Source: Eutypa lata (taxonomy: Eukaryota; Ascomycota; Sordariomycetes; Xylariales; Diatrypaceae). From it: DNA of 64,000 bases. Of the stretch, positions 13,237-24,812 are shown piece by piece. The stretch covers positions 2,790,001 to 2,854,000 of the forward strand of contig JAKULF010000007.1 of the NCBI GenBank assembly GCA_022661535.1. Direction: 5' to 3'. Under the pieces are notes generated by a model. That model saw only the letters and a list, made by a program, of their open reading frames with translations, searched no databases and was not told the origin of the DNA. Position 1 is the first letter of the stretch; the number at the start of each line of letters is the position of its first letter. The position numbers were made by a program, and so were the translations under genes.

Positions 13237-14574
13237 ATGATTCGGAGACTTCAACTAGCACTCCTTAGTGCCTCAGTCTTATTATACGGAACGCAAGCCA
13301 GTGATCCACCAGCACCAGACAGCTACTGGCAAGTCTCGCCTCCGATAAACTACTCAGACCCGATCTACGCCGGATGGCCACAGCTCCAAGTCGACAAGGA
13401 AGCGATCGTCCACCGCGGCACCGACGTGGGACGGACCTACGCCCACCACCCGGCGCTGTACTACGACGGGCGCAGGGTATACCTGCAGTACTCCTCTGCG
13501 CCGATCGACGAGGACTCGACGGGTCAGGAGTCATGGGTATCCACCTCCACGGATGGGGGCTACACCTGGTCCGAGGGCGTCTCGATCCTGCCCACGGCCC
13601 TCCTCCCCAACCAGACGGAGATCGGCCCGGCGAACTACACCTACTGGTGCGACAACCGGATCTTCCAGCGTGCACTGCACCCCTCGGCGTGGGTTCCCGT
13701 CCACGCCAAGGGCGGCAGTGGTATGGATATGCTGCTGTACGCCGTCTCGCAGACCACGATCCGCTACTGCTGGGGCGAGGAAGATACGGGGACTAAGGCG
13801 GCAGGGAGGGTAGCGCGCGTCATTGGCCGGGATGGCCAGCCCGTGGGCGACCCCTGCTGGTCGTCGCGTAACGAATGGACTGACATTGTCGGGTACCCCG
13901 AGACTGTATACGGGACGAAATACGGCATGAAGAGGTGCCGCCACGCCCGCCAGATTGAGGCCTACCTGAGCGAGCCCGCCACGGTGCCCGCGTGGGAGAC
14001 ATGGTTATACGCTACGAAGATGTACGCGGCGGACGACGCGCACGACGTGCAGGAGCCGACGAACGCGGTGTGGTTCGGCGACGGGAAAGACCAGCGGGAC
14101 CACCACTGGGAGCGGTTCTGGCGGGACATATCGGGATCCGACATCGCGAGCCACGCGGTATGGGTGGAGCACACGGCGGCCCGGGACGGCCGCGACTGGT
14201 ACCCGAAGGTGCGGTCGCAGCACGGGAACGAGATCTTCCAAACCAACATCCCGGACGTAGGCAGCAAGCAGCACCTGGGGGTGCTGCCGCCGAGCGGGGA
14301 CCGGTTCCTGATCCACAACCCGCGGAACAACAGCGAGAGGGTGCGCCAGCCGCTGACGATCGCGACGTCGCGGGGCGGCGACAGGTCGTACAGCGGGGTC
14401 GGCGTGCTGAAGACGGATGCGAATGCGACGATCGCGCCGGACACGAGGGGGCTGAAGCGCTTGATGTTTAGCTATCCCACGGCGGTTATGGTGCGGGGGA
14501 AGTTGGTCGTCTCGTATAGTGAGAATAAGGAGAATATCTGGGTTAGCGTCGTGGATCCTAAGAATCTTCTATAG
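13237..14574 (+). CDS. secreted sialidase/BNR-like beta-propeller protein
   Basis: An intronless 445-residue protein with an N-terminal signal peptide (MIRRLQLALLSASVLLYGTQA). An Asp-box of the S-x-D-x-G-x-T-W type is visible as STDGGYTWSEG near residue 105. Preceding text such as HPALYYDGRRVYLQYSS and the late SYPTAVMVRGKLVVSYS fit successive blades of a six-bladed sialidase fold. Sequons NYS, NQT, NYT, NNS and NAT suggest N-glycosylation during secretion. The likely role is a secreted glycoside hydrolase or glycan-binding protein; true sialidase activity cannot be claimed because I could not place the arginine triad. It lies tail to tail with the neutral ceramidase, a possible functional link through glycosphingolipids. 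Strong GC bias creates open shadow frames on both strands. Confidence 0.65.
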   Translation: MIRRLQLALLSASVLLYGTQASDPPAPDSYWQVSPPINYSDPIYAGWPQLQVDKEAIVHRGTDVGRTYAHHPALYYDGRRVYLQYSSAPIDEDSTGQESWVSTSTDGGYTWSEGVSILPTALLPNQTEIGPANYTYWCDNRIFQRALHPSAWVPVHAKGGSGMDMLLYAVSQTTIRYCWGEEDTGTKAAGRVARVIGRDGQPVGDPCWSSRNEWTDIVGYPETVYGTKYGMKRCRHARQIEAYLSEPATVPAWETWLYATKMYAADDAHDVQEPTNAVWFGDGKDQRDHHWERFWRDISGSDIASHAVWVEHTAARDGRDWYPKVRSQHGNEIFQTNIPDVGSKQHLGVLPPSGDRFLIHNPRNNSERVRQPLTIATSRGGDRSYSGVGVLKTDANATIAPDTRGLKRLMFSYPTAVMVRGKLVVSYSENKENIWVSVVDPKNLL

Positions 14575-15364
14575 GGGGAGGGGCTCGGAGTTGGGATAAA
14601 TATGGAGTGTAGTACACGATCAATGGTAACAGTTAAATTTATTGATGGTGAATTTATACTTCAAGAAAGCTTATGTGGCAATGTTAGAGTTATCCCATAA
14701 GAGTATTGGTCCTTGAGGTCTCAGGACTTGACTTCAGGGTTCTTCTCACTGTGCTGTTTCTCTACCTCCATAAACATCGTTCCAACTCAGAAAAGCCGAA
14801 CCGCACCTCCTTTATGATTATTATCAACCCTCAAAGATGATGGATGGAGTATTTAATACACTCAGGATCACAACCAAGGCCTTGAGAAGAATATCTCGTC
14901 AAGCGATGCTCGTAGCTCAATCTGACGAAACTCATCCAATTTCTTAGTTACCAAGCATAAGGAGGTAACAAGGAAAACAAACGCTTGTTCCCGCACGACG
15001 CAATAAACACACCCTCTACATCCTTAGTACCCTTAGTAAATATATATAGTATTCGACTTTGCACATAGAGAAAGCAGCTTTGACAAATCCATACCAAAGC
15101 TCATCGAAGAGACGAACGTAGAGGCAAAATAGTATAACCGAGCAAGCATCGAGGTATAAGATGTAACAAAGAACGCTGTAATAACACTAGCAATCTAACT
15201 AGAAGCTCCAGACTAATCAACGCCTAACAAAAAGGGGCCGGGGCCATTCCAATTTTATCCATTCTTTCGACCCTTCACTCGCTGACTTATCTCTCCTCTC
15301 GTATCATGACATTCTTTTTCACTGCACCACGCTTATGAACCCCATATTCCTATCAATACACCCA
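14575..15364. other. intergenic, convergent 3' ends
   Basis: Lies between the sialidase-like and ceramidase stop codons. No frame resembles a protein; presumed 3' untranslated sequence and terminators, with no distinct motif recognised. Confidence 0.5.
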
Positions 15365-17811
15365 TCAATCCACGAGTTCAAACTCGCCACTCACGCCCTC
15401 AAACGACGTAATCCGTCCCGAGAAGCTCTTCGAATCGCCAATATACCTGAAGCGGTAGGTCCCCGGCTCGGCCCACGGATCCGCGCCCGTCTCCCACGAG
15501 ATCTCGACCTCGCTCGTGGCCAGGAGCTCCGACACCCTTCGCCAGCGGAACACGAGGTGCCAGTCGCTATCGTCACGGACGACGCGCCACTTCTTTTCTA
15601 TCTTTCTCATTTTGTTCTTCATATGGCCCTTCGTTGGTTCTTCTTCCTCCTTTTCTACCAAAGGAGTAGTAGTAGTATCATCGACGATGAGCTTCTCCAG
15701 CACGGCGTAGCTGCCCTCGAGCTGGAGGTCGTTGCGGGGGTTGGCGCCGACGAATTTCGCACTAGCTGTGGCGCCCCGGTGGTAGACGCCCTCGACGTCG
15801 CGCACGACGTCACCGAACTTCTTGAAGAGCGGCGGCGCGTCGTGGATGACGGAAGGGATGAAGCTCATGCTGCGGTTGCTGTTGTCGGGCGGTGCGGGGC
15901 CCATTGGCGGGCGGCTACTAACCGAGCTCAGGTAGGGGACCCAGGATAGCGTCACGTTGATGTAGGCTGCCAACGTGTGAGGCCCGTAGAGTGTGCTGGC
16001 GCCTTCATAACGTTGAATTCTGTCGTCAAGATAAGGTAAGCATTGGGTTCCACAGAAGCGAGACTAGACTAGCAGGTTAGAAAATGTATAACTTACCCAT
16101 ACTCTTCTTCGGTGGTGATGTAATGCGTGTAACTGTTGGCGGGACCGCCGAGAACTACGACGGGTGAGATCGTGGTTGACGTGGACTCTTCGGAAAACAG
16201 TATCAGAACGGCATCATGAACGGTGTTCTTCCACCGTCGCCCAGCCATGGTAGTCGCTTCGCCTGGGCTGACAATAATGACGAGTTGGCCGACCCTGAAC
16301 ACCTGGACGTCGACCACGTTTGGGGTCCACAGGTACGGACTAGTCATCTCACCCACGTCCAGTAGGATGGGCTTCGGACCGTGACACACCTTCTGCGCTT
16401 CGGTCGGCGATTTGAGCATACCGGAGACCACGCGCCATACCGGGGAAGTAGTGTTAGGCCCCCCATCGTGTTGGGTGAAGTCAAAAGCACCGGGCCCGTC
16501 AGAAGTGCCTGCAGCAAAAGAGTAGCCTAGTGCAGCAGGACAAGTCTCGACTTCTGTCCCATTAGGGAGCTCAAAGCGGGTGTTGGACATGTTATGAAAT
16601 GTATGAAATGACTTCACCATCCGTCCACGAACAGGACTAGGAGACTGGTTCAACTGCTCATAAAGACGTTTTGCTGGCTCGAATTGGCGCTTGCCAATCT
16701 CGAAGCAGGAAGAAGTGCCTTCATCGTCTTCCCTAAAAAAGGGGCCACGAGCGTGGCATTTTTGAGACTTGCCATCGCTGCACGTGCTGTTTTCAAAGCT
16801 ACACATCTTTCCCGTGCCGTCTTCACACCAAGCCCCAAGAACATTCGGGCTAGTGTCGCCAACACTGGCTTGAGAGAATCCCGCGACGAAACCCTCAGCG
16901 GCGGTGTCATCGTTGATCATGCTTTTCTCAAACAAATAAGCAGCAGCACCCTTGTTGTCACCAGATATCAAAGTGTTGTTTCCAAGGACAGAGGTCCCAT
17001 GAGTTGGGAACCAGGTAAGGACGCCGATGTTCTTGTTATCCGAAGCTCTCTCAAATTTAAGCAAGGTCAAATCTTTCTCCACTGACCCATCATCTTCAGA
17101 GCTGACATTATATCTCGCACGCTCCTCTTCAGGGTTTGCAAGGTACGCATAAAGACTGCGGTTGATGTTGGCACCAAAGACCTTGGTGGATCCGACACTT
17201 AGATGCCCGGGTGCAAGGCTCTCATGAGCTCGACGAATGGAGAGAAGAGCGCCGTCAACAATGGCTCGGTAACTCTGCTGGTCAAATCCCTTGCTCGTGA
17301 TCTGGGGCAGGAGATAATTCAACCAAGCGCCCGGCCCTGAATGGGAATGAGTCCCCGTCACAGCAATATTGTGATGGCCGTAATGGGCGTAGTCGGCGCC
17401 GAGCTTCTCTAAGCCGGACAATATACCATAACGAACAGCGGTATCACCAGACTGCGTATCGAGAACTAAGTATACGAATCTGTCGGAAGGGTTGATAGGG
17501 CCTGCCACAATGAAAGCTCGCGAATATAGGCGTTGGCGTAGACCCGTGCCAATTTGATTAGGGTCGGCATATCCCATCAAGTTGATCTCGACGCAAGGTC
17601 CCGTGATATCCGCTTTGCCTACACCGAGCAGGTACTCATCGTCCGGCGGCTGAGACACCAGGAAACCCGGCTTCCAGTTGTAATGCCTTGCCAAAGGAGG
17701 CCATCCGGTCAGATACAGTAGCAAAACCGGGATCAGTAACACAACAGCAGCCGATAGCCGCAAGGATGATGAAGCCCTCCTGCGGGGCACATCCTGCTGT
17801 GCTTTATCCAT
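15365..17811 (-). CDS. neutral/alkaline ceramidase
   Basis: Hydrolyses the N-acyl bond of ceramide to sphingosine and fatty acid. Exons 17811-16097 and 16019-15365 give 789 residues. Residues about 20-36 form a hydrophobic signal-anchor after a basic RRR stretch, so a type II membrane or secreted form is likely. Family marks in order: GVGKADITGP near 63, the metal-binding GTHSHSGPG at 153-161, a SQASVGDTSPN segment near 305, and VSPGEATTMAGRR near 537. The intron joins GG|A and restores YGIQRYEGASTLYGPHTL, as expected for the family. The C-terminal Ig-like domain (VVRDDSDWHLVFRWRR) carries an unusual charged, low-complexity insertion (TTTTPLVEKEEEE followed by a lysine-rich run) within an otherwise conserved strand region. 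Confidence 0.92.
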
Positions 17812-18817
17812 TTTGAGCGGGTTTAAAGAATAAACAAGTTTGTTTTATCGTAAATAAGTGTTAATCATCCTATTACCAGAGAAAACGGATGGCATATAGA
17901 CATGGAATGTGATATATTGAGTTGATGTTGTTCTAAGGAAGAGAGGTTGCGATATCCCTGTCACTTCTCGTTAGGCACCTTCAGATGCGCCCGGGACCCG
18001 GGCTTCGTTGATATTAATGGTCGCTCTTTCTAATTCGTCAAAGTGAATGGCCTATAAATCATAATGAGCGCAACATGGAGAAGGTAATCCCGCCACCTTT
18101 TTTACTCGAGGGGAAGTTGACTGGTCCAAGAAACATTCAGCCTCTAACTATAGATAATCACGACAAGCCCCCTGCCAGCTGCCGCGCATCCCGGATGCTC
18201 TCGCCATGTCGTCATTGGTTGGAGCTTAGCCCAAATAAGCTTCGAAGCTGCATGCAGGGACTCCCTTGCCGCTGTGCGATGTGCCGTGCCTGTACATCAA
18301 TAACCAAAGAAGTATGTAGTTTAGGAGTTGAGATCAGAGAATGATACTACGCATGAAGGAAAGAATATTCCGTATATGTACAGGATAATATGGAAATAAC
18401 AACAATGCTTTCTATACTTCGCCCATCACTTACTTACATAGTTCACGGAAAGTTCCAATGCAGCCTTGAATGTATAACTGGGCCGCTGCTGACAGGTGGC
18501 AGCCTATCGCCTATATACATATATACTAGGTATATCTACAGATAACTAGTTAGCGATAGCGATAAGGAAAACGTCCAGCCAATTCAATTGAGCCATCCAC
18601 TGGTTGCCGTCTTATCACCAGTAGCAGCTTGACTTTTCTTTTTATATCATTCAACAAGCAAGCAATTCTATAACAAACATCCATTCTTACCTAACCAAGC
18701 TTCCTATACCTATCTTATCTTATACCCCCACTCGACCTCACCAGCAAGAGCAAGCCTCCATAAAACCAAAGACGACACGTCCGAAACCTCATCGGAGAGG
18801 AAAAACGCGAAACAGCC
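17812..18817. other. divergent promoter region
   Basis: Lies between the 5' ends of ceramidase (minus) and the SPF27-like gene (plus). Only a non-descript 89-codon frame (18075-18344) is present and I do not support it. Short hairpin-prone TATATA runs near 18510-18540 are unremarkable. Confidence 0.45.
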
Positions 18818-19574
18818 ATGTCGTTCCGCACCACCGTCCACGAGTCCTTACCATGTAAGCAAGCGAGCCGCCTGCCCAACCTAGCCAGCCCAGCTAGCAC
18901 GCCTCTCGAATGAAGAACCACACAAGAAGAAGAAAACGACACAAGAACTAATATTGACAAACAATGTAGATATCGACGCGGAACCAACCACCGCTGAGCG
19001 CATCGCAGCCGAAACTCTAATCGCCGCCGAGCTCGGATCTGACACAACCACCACCGCCGCCATCCTCCCACCGCTGCGCGAGCCTCAATTCAGCGACATC
19101 ATAACCCAAGAGCTCGCACGAATCGAATCGCAAGCCCCCCTCCGCGCAATCGACACGACGCGGTACGAAGACTCCTCCACCTCTACTTCCACTTCCAGTT
19201 CATCCCCCTCACAGCAACAAGAGAAGCTATCGCGGGCCTACGCGATATCGACGTACCTGACGTCGCGGGAGACGCACCTGCGGCTCCTGGACGCGCACGG
19301 GCGCAACGCGTGGCTGGTGGGGAACTGGGGGTCGGAGGCGGAGGTGGCGGCCGTGGAGCGGGAGCTGGCCGAGGCGCGGCGCGACGTCGACCGCGTCAAC
19401 CTGCAGCGGCGGAGGGCGCAGGACGAGGCGGCCGGGGAGCTGAGGAGCCTCGAGGAGGCGTGGAAGAGGGGCGTAGGGAGGGTGCTGGAGGCCGAGGCTG
19501 CGGCCGAGGGCGTCCGGAGGGAGGTCCTGGAGAGGCAGAGGGCGAGGGCGCAGCAGGCGGTGGTGGGGAACTGA
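18818..19574 (+). CDS. pre-mRNA-splicing factor SPF27 / BCAS2 (Cwf7) family
   Basis: A component of the Prp19-associated (NineTeen) complex of the spliceosome, acting in the nucleus. The 37-nt first exon 18818-18854 encodes MSFRTTVHESLP plus one base. Intron 18855-18969 is removed (donor GTAAGC), and exon 18970-19574 completes 213 residues. The splice forms LPYIDAEPT, the conserved beginning of the BCAS2 domain, which an ATG inside the intron would miss. AERIAAETLIAAEL and EKLSRAYAISTYLTSRETHL follow. The C-terminal half is a strongly charged coiled coil (EVAAVERELAEARRDVDRV) as in the family. The sequence between about residues 65 and 85 is serine/threonine-rich low complexity. Confidence 0.85.
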
Positions 19575-20089
19575 CGTTAGGTGGCGGCCACACGTTAAGG
19601 CGCCTTGTTATCATTTTTAGAAGTTGAAGCTCTGGATTTCCAAGGCTACTTACATGGTCAAGTCTGCTGGGGAGTGGGCTGGTCTTTCCAGACCGATTTT
19701 TATTCTTGCGACGGGACAGCATGAGAACGCAAGAAGATGGAGAACCTTACGATGAATAATTAGGGGCTCATACTATTTAAAACAATATACCAACTACACT
19801 ACGATGCAATAGAAAGACCTGGACGCAAGAGGAGATACACAATGGAATTCTATATAGGTGGAAAAAGTACCAATAGCGATACTACTTCTAATTGCGGTAT
19901 CTTCAACAGCCATAAAAAGGAATATGCTTATCTGACAACAAGCGAGGGTAATACCACTAACGCCATCTTGGGGACTCCTTGAGAAAGAAAAAAACCACCC
20001 TCCTTGCCTTTCCTTCCACCCTTGTAGTCTTCAATTTTATCACATTTTGCCAGTCCAATCCCGATTGAGGTCTATGTATGACTTGAGGA
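19575..20089. other. intergenic, convergent 3' ends
   Basis: Lies between the SPF27-like and PKA regulatory subunit stop codons; no coding or structural feature recognised. Confidence 0.5.
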
Positions 20090-21378
20090 CTAAGAATGAA
20101 GAGGGTCCATATCTTCGACGCCCGATTCGACCCCTACGTATTGCGTTCTCCTCATAATACCCTCGACAGGTCCCAGGAGCCTTGCAAATGCTCTCTTGCC
20201 CATTGTTGCAACCTTGACCTCTGATGAGCTAATAATACTCGCGGCACGTGGCGCATCATTCAATAAGGCAAGTTCGCCGAAGAAATCACCTTTCTTGTAG
20301 TGCTTAACTGACTGAGACTCTCCATCTTTGTACGCATCTGCTTCACCAGATTCGAGTAGGAAGAAAGACTCGCCGATGTCTCCCTGCTTGATGATAGTAT
20401 GTCCTATTGGGAACTTGAGAGTTTCGAGGGCATCGGCAATCTTGGATCTTTCATAGGGTGTTAGGGATGCTAGAAGAGGAACCTCCTCTAGGAAGCTTTC
20501 GTATAGTCGTCTGCGTGCAAATGTCGATTCCATAAGGATTCGACGGAATGTGACTCGGTCGAGTGCCCAGAGGTTGCAGTTAGACTCAGCCGAGACCACC
20601 GTAGCAGCTCGAGGAGCATTATACATCAGGGCGAGTTCACCAAAGGAACCCCCGGACTGAATAGTGTTGACTTTGTTGCCTAGTCCACCTGGGCCGTCCT
20701 GGAGGGCACCACTTTCGTGTACATAGACATCGAAAGAGCCTCTCTCTACTACATAGAAATAATCTCCCGCATCACCTTGTGCAATGACCTGATATGTAGT
20801 TAGCGACATGTAAGTCTTCCGAAGGACTAGCTATGTCCTGGGTCATAAATTTCTAGTTCCGTGGGGTTATGTACCTTGATATCCTTGGCTGGGACGGTTT
20901 TTTCCTGCAAAGCCCCCAAAATTTGTGCGCCTTGCTCATCGTCCATATGGCTAAAGAGGAAATTCCCCTCAATGGCCTTCTTCAGTCGCTCTATTTGGTC
21001 CTGAGTTTTGGGGTACGATGGCGGTGTCCAATTATCGTTGGCATCGGCCACTGGCTTCAGCGACTCCGCCGACACTGAAGTGCGACGGCCAAAGTTGTAT
21101 TGGGCAGGGTACGAGTCCGGATTCGGAGGCGTCCTCAAAGCGGAGGGTGGGCCGTCCGAAGCGCCATCCCCACCGAATGGTCCTCGGAAGGTTGCACCAG
21201 ATCCGTTCATCACGCCAAAGTTCGGAGTAGTGGGAGATGTGATTGTGTCGTTCTCGTCTTCCTCGATCACATTTAACAGTTCTCCAGACGGACCACTGCC
21301 AGTCTCGATTCTGGCCCCATCGGAGCTAAAGGGGTTTGAATTCGCCGCGAAGGGACTCGTGAATGTAGGACCCGACAT
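20090..21378 (-). CDS. pkaR: cAMP-dependent protein kinase regulatory subunit
   Basis: Binds and inhibits the PKA catalytic subunit and releases it on binding cAMP. Exons 21378-20875 and 20788-20090 give 400 residues; the 86-nt intron falls just before VIAQGDAGDYFYVVE, the start of the first cyclic-nucleotide fold. The inhibitor site RRTSV (98-102) has the phosphorylatable RRxS form typical of type II subunits. Two CNB domains follow, each with a phosphate-binding cassette: FGELALMYNAPRAATVVS and FGELALLNDAPRAASIIS, both keeping the glutamate and arginine that contact cAMP. The N-terminal 95 residues are disordered (SPF, NPF and acidic patches), and I see no clear RII-type dimerisation helix. 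The upstream 1.3 kb is microsatellite-rich and may be a long 5' leader. Confidence 0.93.
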
Positions 21379-23760
21379 GACGACAATGATGGGGTGTGGG
21401 AATATGAGGGGCGCCTCTAAGATCGGTGTTCTGCCCGTTTATTCGCTGGACGACTTTGAAAGTGGTCGGCGCAGGATATCGGGTGTGTTCGCAAGGCGGA
21501 TATAGTTTTCAGAAGCTTCTGTTTCTTGTAAATGAGCGTTCAGCTAAGAAACGATGGTTCTAGTTTTATATACCTGTAGTAATGAACCAGGATAATGGAC
21601 TAGGAGAGAGGCAGTACACGATCTGAATGAAGGCTGATAACCTAAGCAATGGATAGGTAACTGTGAAATATACAAGCTGGACAGAACAATTGTGCTACCC
21701 TGATGTGGTTGCTGTCAGCCAGTTACACGCTGATAAATTCTGACGGTATGTATTGGAAGAAACAAGGCCTTATATATGTACAAAGAAAGTAAGAGGCAAC
21801 AGGGGGCAAGGCTCGCACGCCTGCCTAGAGACAAGAAGCGACAATGATGTAAGACAGCTGAACAGAGAATCACGAACCGTACAAAGAAGACTAGTATATA
21901 TGAAGAGCGGAGCTTGTACGTAGGGTGTAAATGTTTGTCATTTAACAAGTAGTAGGTAGTTGAGTTGGAAACAGGACAGAATCTCTGTCTTCTACCGATG
22001 ATAATCTAGATTGAAAGATATACTTATGAGTTTTGTTTTGTTCTTTCGTGAGAAGAAGAAGAAGAAGAAGCTAAGTTAAGTAGGTAGGTAGGTAGGTACA
22101 CTGGAGAAATGGGGATTAATAAGAAAAGCCGGAGATGATATGGTTGTATGGGAGATGAAAGACGTAGTAGCACATACGGTATTGTCAACGAGATAAAAGG
22201 CGGGCGTCACTTACTCCGCAATTAAGCAAGGTTTAGACAGCTCGATTGGCCACTGAAGTATGGTTTTAGATAATAGAAATGTAGCTTGAAGAGGTGGAGC
22301 TAAACGAAACGGTCTCAATTTACCTACATGCTTTAGGTAGCTAAGGAAGATGTACGTCTTTTTGAGCTCTCGAGTTATCAAGAATATAAAGAGAGGTAAG
22401 GTTTAGAGAATATAAGAGACCAAATCAAGCTATTCTATGCAGATAGAACACATCATCGAAAGTGTCCTTTGATGCAGGTCGGAGAAGCTCAAGCGCGTTG
22501 AACGTTGAATGGAGGGGCAGATGAGAAAGCACAGACCAGAAGGGAAGAGTTCCCGAGATATTAAAGTTGTCCAGGTTGCCAGGGTCTGACTGGTGTCAAA
22601 GAGACTTGGTTCTTTTATTAGGTGGGCGGCTTTAGTTAGCTACTTGGCTACGTATGTACCTAAGCTTACTTCAAGTGAGTGAACAGAGACGTGTTACATG
22701 AAATAGTATGCACTTCTTAAAATGCAAGGAGGAATATATATATTCAATAACAAAATAAAACAAACACAATAATGAGATGCAAAGAAATAAGTACACTTTG
22801 ATATCTACATAACTTATCCTTTTATTTAGTTATTTCTCATGTTTAATAATTTATTAAGTTGCTTTAAGGTTGATGGTGGTGGCAAAAAGTGACGATATTA
22901 CCCCATGCATACTATATACAGTAGGTACCTACTTGGGTATTAGTGGTGTGACTCCTGAGTGCTCATTCATTGAAGCAGTAAGGAACCCCCAGGACCCCTT
23001 GTTGTTCATTCATTCTGGAAGGAATTCCGGTGATTCACGTCAATCAAAGCAGCTGCGGGTGTGTCCTTTGAATAGTGGGACTATGCTGATAAAACTGGAA
23101 ACTTCCCCTCTTGGATTCCTTCTAGAAAGGAGCACAGGCCACAACCGAGTGCAACCCCAGAACCCCCCTCTCCCCCTGTTCCCCCAGTTCTCACCTGCCG
23201 ATGCACCAAGGACCAAGGTACCGTGTCATTTGCCAAGTGTCGAGACATATCACTTTTAGCCAGGATTGGGGATTTATTAGATGTCTAGTGTTAGTTGAAG
23301 GAATAATTGGGAATTATTTAGCATGATCTTATATTCTGGTTTTTTGATAAAAGGGCAACAATGTACGTACAAGTAAGAAAGGGGATTGTGTGTACCGTAA
23401 CCTAGCTGATGCAACAAGGCTGGTTTCGAATTTGATCTAGTTAGCTACATGCGGTGTTCTACGCTATCTTCTAGAAGGAATTACATGGTCTGAGCTTCAT
23501 TTACTGAACCCAGACACGCCTCCCTTATTAGCAGACAAGTGGATGGATTCGGTTATTTCGTTTTCTAGTATACATATCTCTTAATGAAGTGCAATACGAA
23601 TCATCCACGCTATTCTGCCAAACTGAGTGTATCACAGTAGCTTCTAGCCCGAGATGGTTGCATGCAAACGCCGTCGACAGAAAAGATTGGTAATCTTGCC
23701 AGTACGCCTTTTATAAAAACCAGCTGGCGCTGTCGCCTGCTTCGCAGGCTGCTTAAGGGT
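21379..23760. other. intergenic region with microsatellites upstream of pkaR
   Basis: Contains an AAG repeat near 22052-22070 and a short TAGG repeat near 22081-22097, then AT-rich DNA. A 129-codon plus frame (22870-23259) has no recognised domain and weak coding character; I leave it uncalled. A small GC hairpin (GCCTGC, loop TTC, GCAGGC) lies at 23735-23749, and a 7-bp stem (AGATAAG/CTTATCT) at 23769-23788. Confidence 0.45.
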
Positions 23761-23921
23761 TAACGCATAGATAAGGGCTAACTTATCTTATAAATATGTT
23801 ATTTTGCCTGATAACACTTATCGATAAGGATATTTATCTTTATAAAACCTACATTTACCTTTTAACGACCTACCTTCGACCTACCTACCTACCTTTGACC
23901 TACCTACTTAAGTTGTTGGTC

Positions 23922-23960
23922 GGAGCGGATAGTAGCTGCTTCGCAGCTCCTATCCGCTCC
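23922..23960. repeat. hairpin module copy 1
   Basis: Two 18-nt arms (GGAGCGGATAGTAGCTGC and its partner) flank a TTC loop and pair at 17 of 18 positions. The same structure recurs at 24065-24103 and 24310-24348. Confidence 0.85.
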
Positions 23961-24064
23961 TCGGTGCACCTTGAAGCCACTTGTACAGCTCCGTACGGCT
24001 CCGTACGGCTCCGTACAACTTACCTACCTACCTACCTTCGACCTACCTACTTAAGTTGTTGGTC

Positions 24065-24103
24065 GGAGCGGATAGTAGCTGCTTCGCAGCTCCTATCCGC
24101 TCC
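24065..24103. repeat. hairpin module copy 2
   Basis: Identical in sequence to copy 1, including the single arm mismatch, which points to recent duplication. Confidence 0.85.
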
Positions 24104-24309
24104 TCGGCGCACCTTGAAGCCACCTGTATAGCTTCGGCTCCGTACCGCTCCATACAGGTCCCATACGGCCAGCTCTGTACAGCCAGCTCCGAATACAGCT
24201 CCGTACAGCTCCGTACGACCTACCTTCGACGACCTACCTACCTTCGACGACCTACCTACCTTCGACGACCTACTTACCTTCGACGACCTACTTACCTAAG
24301 TTGTTGGTC

Positions 24310-24348
24310 GGAGCAGATAGTAGCTGCTTCGCAGCTCCTATCCGCTCC
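24310..24348. repeat. hairpin module copy 3
   Basis: Same 39-nt hairpin with one further change (GGAGCAG in place of GGAGCGG) that adds a second arm mismatch. Confidence 0.8.
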
Positions 24349-24370
24349 TCGGCGCACCTTGAAGCTACCT

Positions 24371-24670
24371 GTATAGCTCCGTACAGCCAACTCCGCATCC
24401 GGCCAGCTCCGTATAGCCAGCTCCGCATCCGTACAGCTCCGTACAGCTCCGTACAGCTCCGTACAGCTCCGTACAGCTCCGTACAGCTCCGTACAGCTCC
24501 GTACAGCCAACTCCGCATCCGGCCAGCTCCGTATAGCCAGCTCCGCATCCGTACAGCTCCGTACAGCTCCGTACAGCTCCGTACAGCCAACTCCGCATCC
24601 GGCCAGCTCCGTATAGCCAGCTCCGCATCCGTACAGCTCCGTACAGCTCTGTACAGCTCCGTACAGCTAG
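24371..24670. repeat. 10-bp-register minisatellite (GTACAGCTCC core) with higher-order units
   Basis: The whole tract is in strict 10-bp register. The core decamer GTACAGCTCC alternates with a 50-bp higher-order block of five variant decamers, which occurs at 24381-24430, 24501-24550 and 24581-24630. Seven core copies separate blocks 1 and 2, and three separate blocks 2 and 3. The core joins two palindromic tetramers (GTAC and AGCT). Apparent proteins rich in SSVQLRTAPY are repeat artefacts. Confidence 0.9.
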
Positions 24671-24691
24671 GTAGTGGTGCTGTTGGCTACC

Positions 24692-24812
24692 TAGGTAGGT
24701 AGGTAGGTAGGTAGGTAGGTAGGTAGGTAGGTAGGTAGGTAGGTAGGTAGGTAGGTAGGTAGGTAGGTAGGTAGGTAGGTAGGTAGGTAGGTAGGTAGGT
24801 AGGTAGGTAGGT
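24692..24812. repeat. TAGG tetranucleotide microsatellite, about 30 copies
   Basis: An uninterrupted TAGG tract of about 120 bp, breaking down into TCTGTAAG variants. The complementary CCTA motif occurs in short runs at the left of the same cassette (around 23877-23892 and 24021-24034), so the ends are in inverse orientation. It is not the TTAGGG telomere repeat. Confidence 0.95.

Noticed and set aside
22870..23259. 129-codon plus-strand frame
   Set aside because: No domain, no splice-linked partner, average composition; chance frame more likely.
24288..24702. Open frames on both strands encoding 10-residue repeats
   Set aside because: Artefacts of the 10-bp minisatellite, open in several frames; no start context or flanking coding sequence.
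24692..24812. Telomere-like TAGG array
   Set aside because: Filamentous fungal telomeres are usually TTAGGG; this is a pure TAGG tetranucleotide tract inside gene-bearing DNA.
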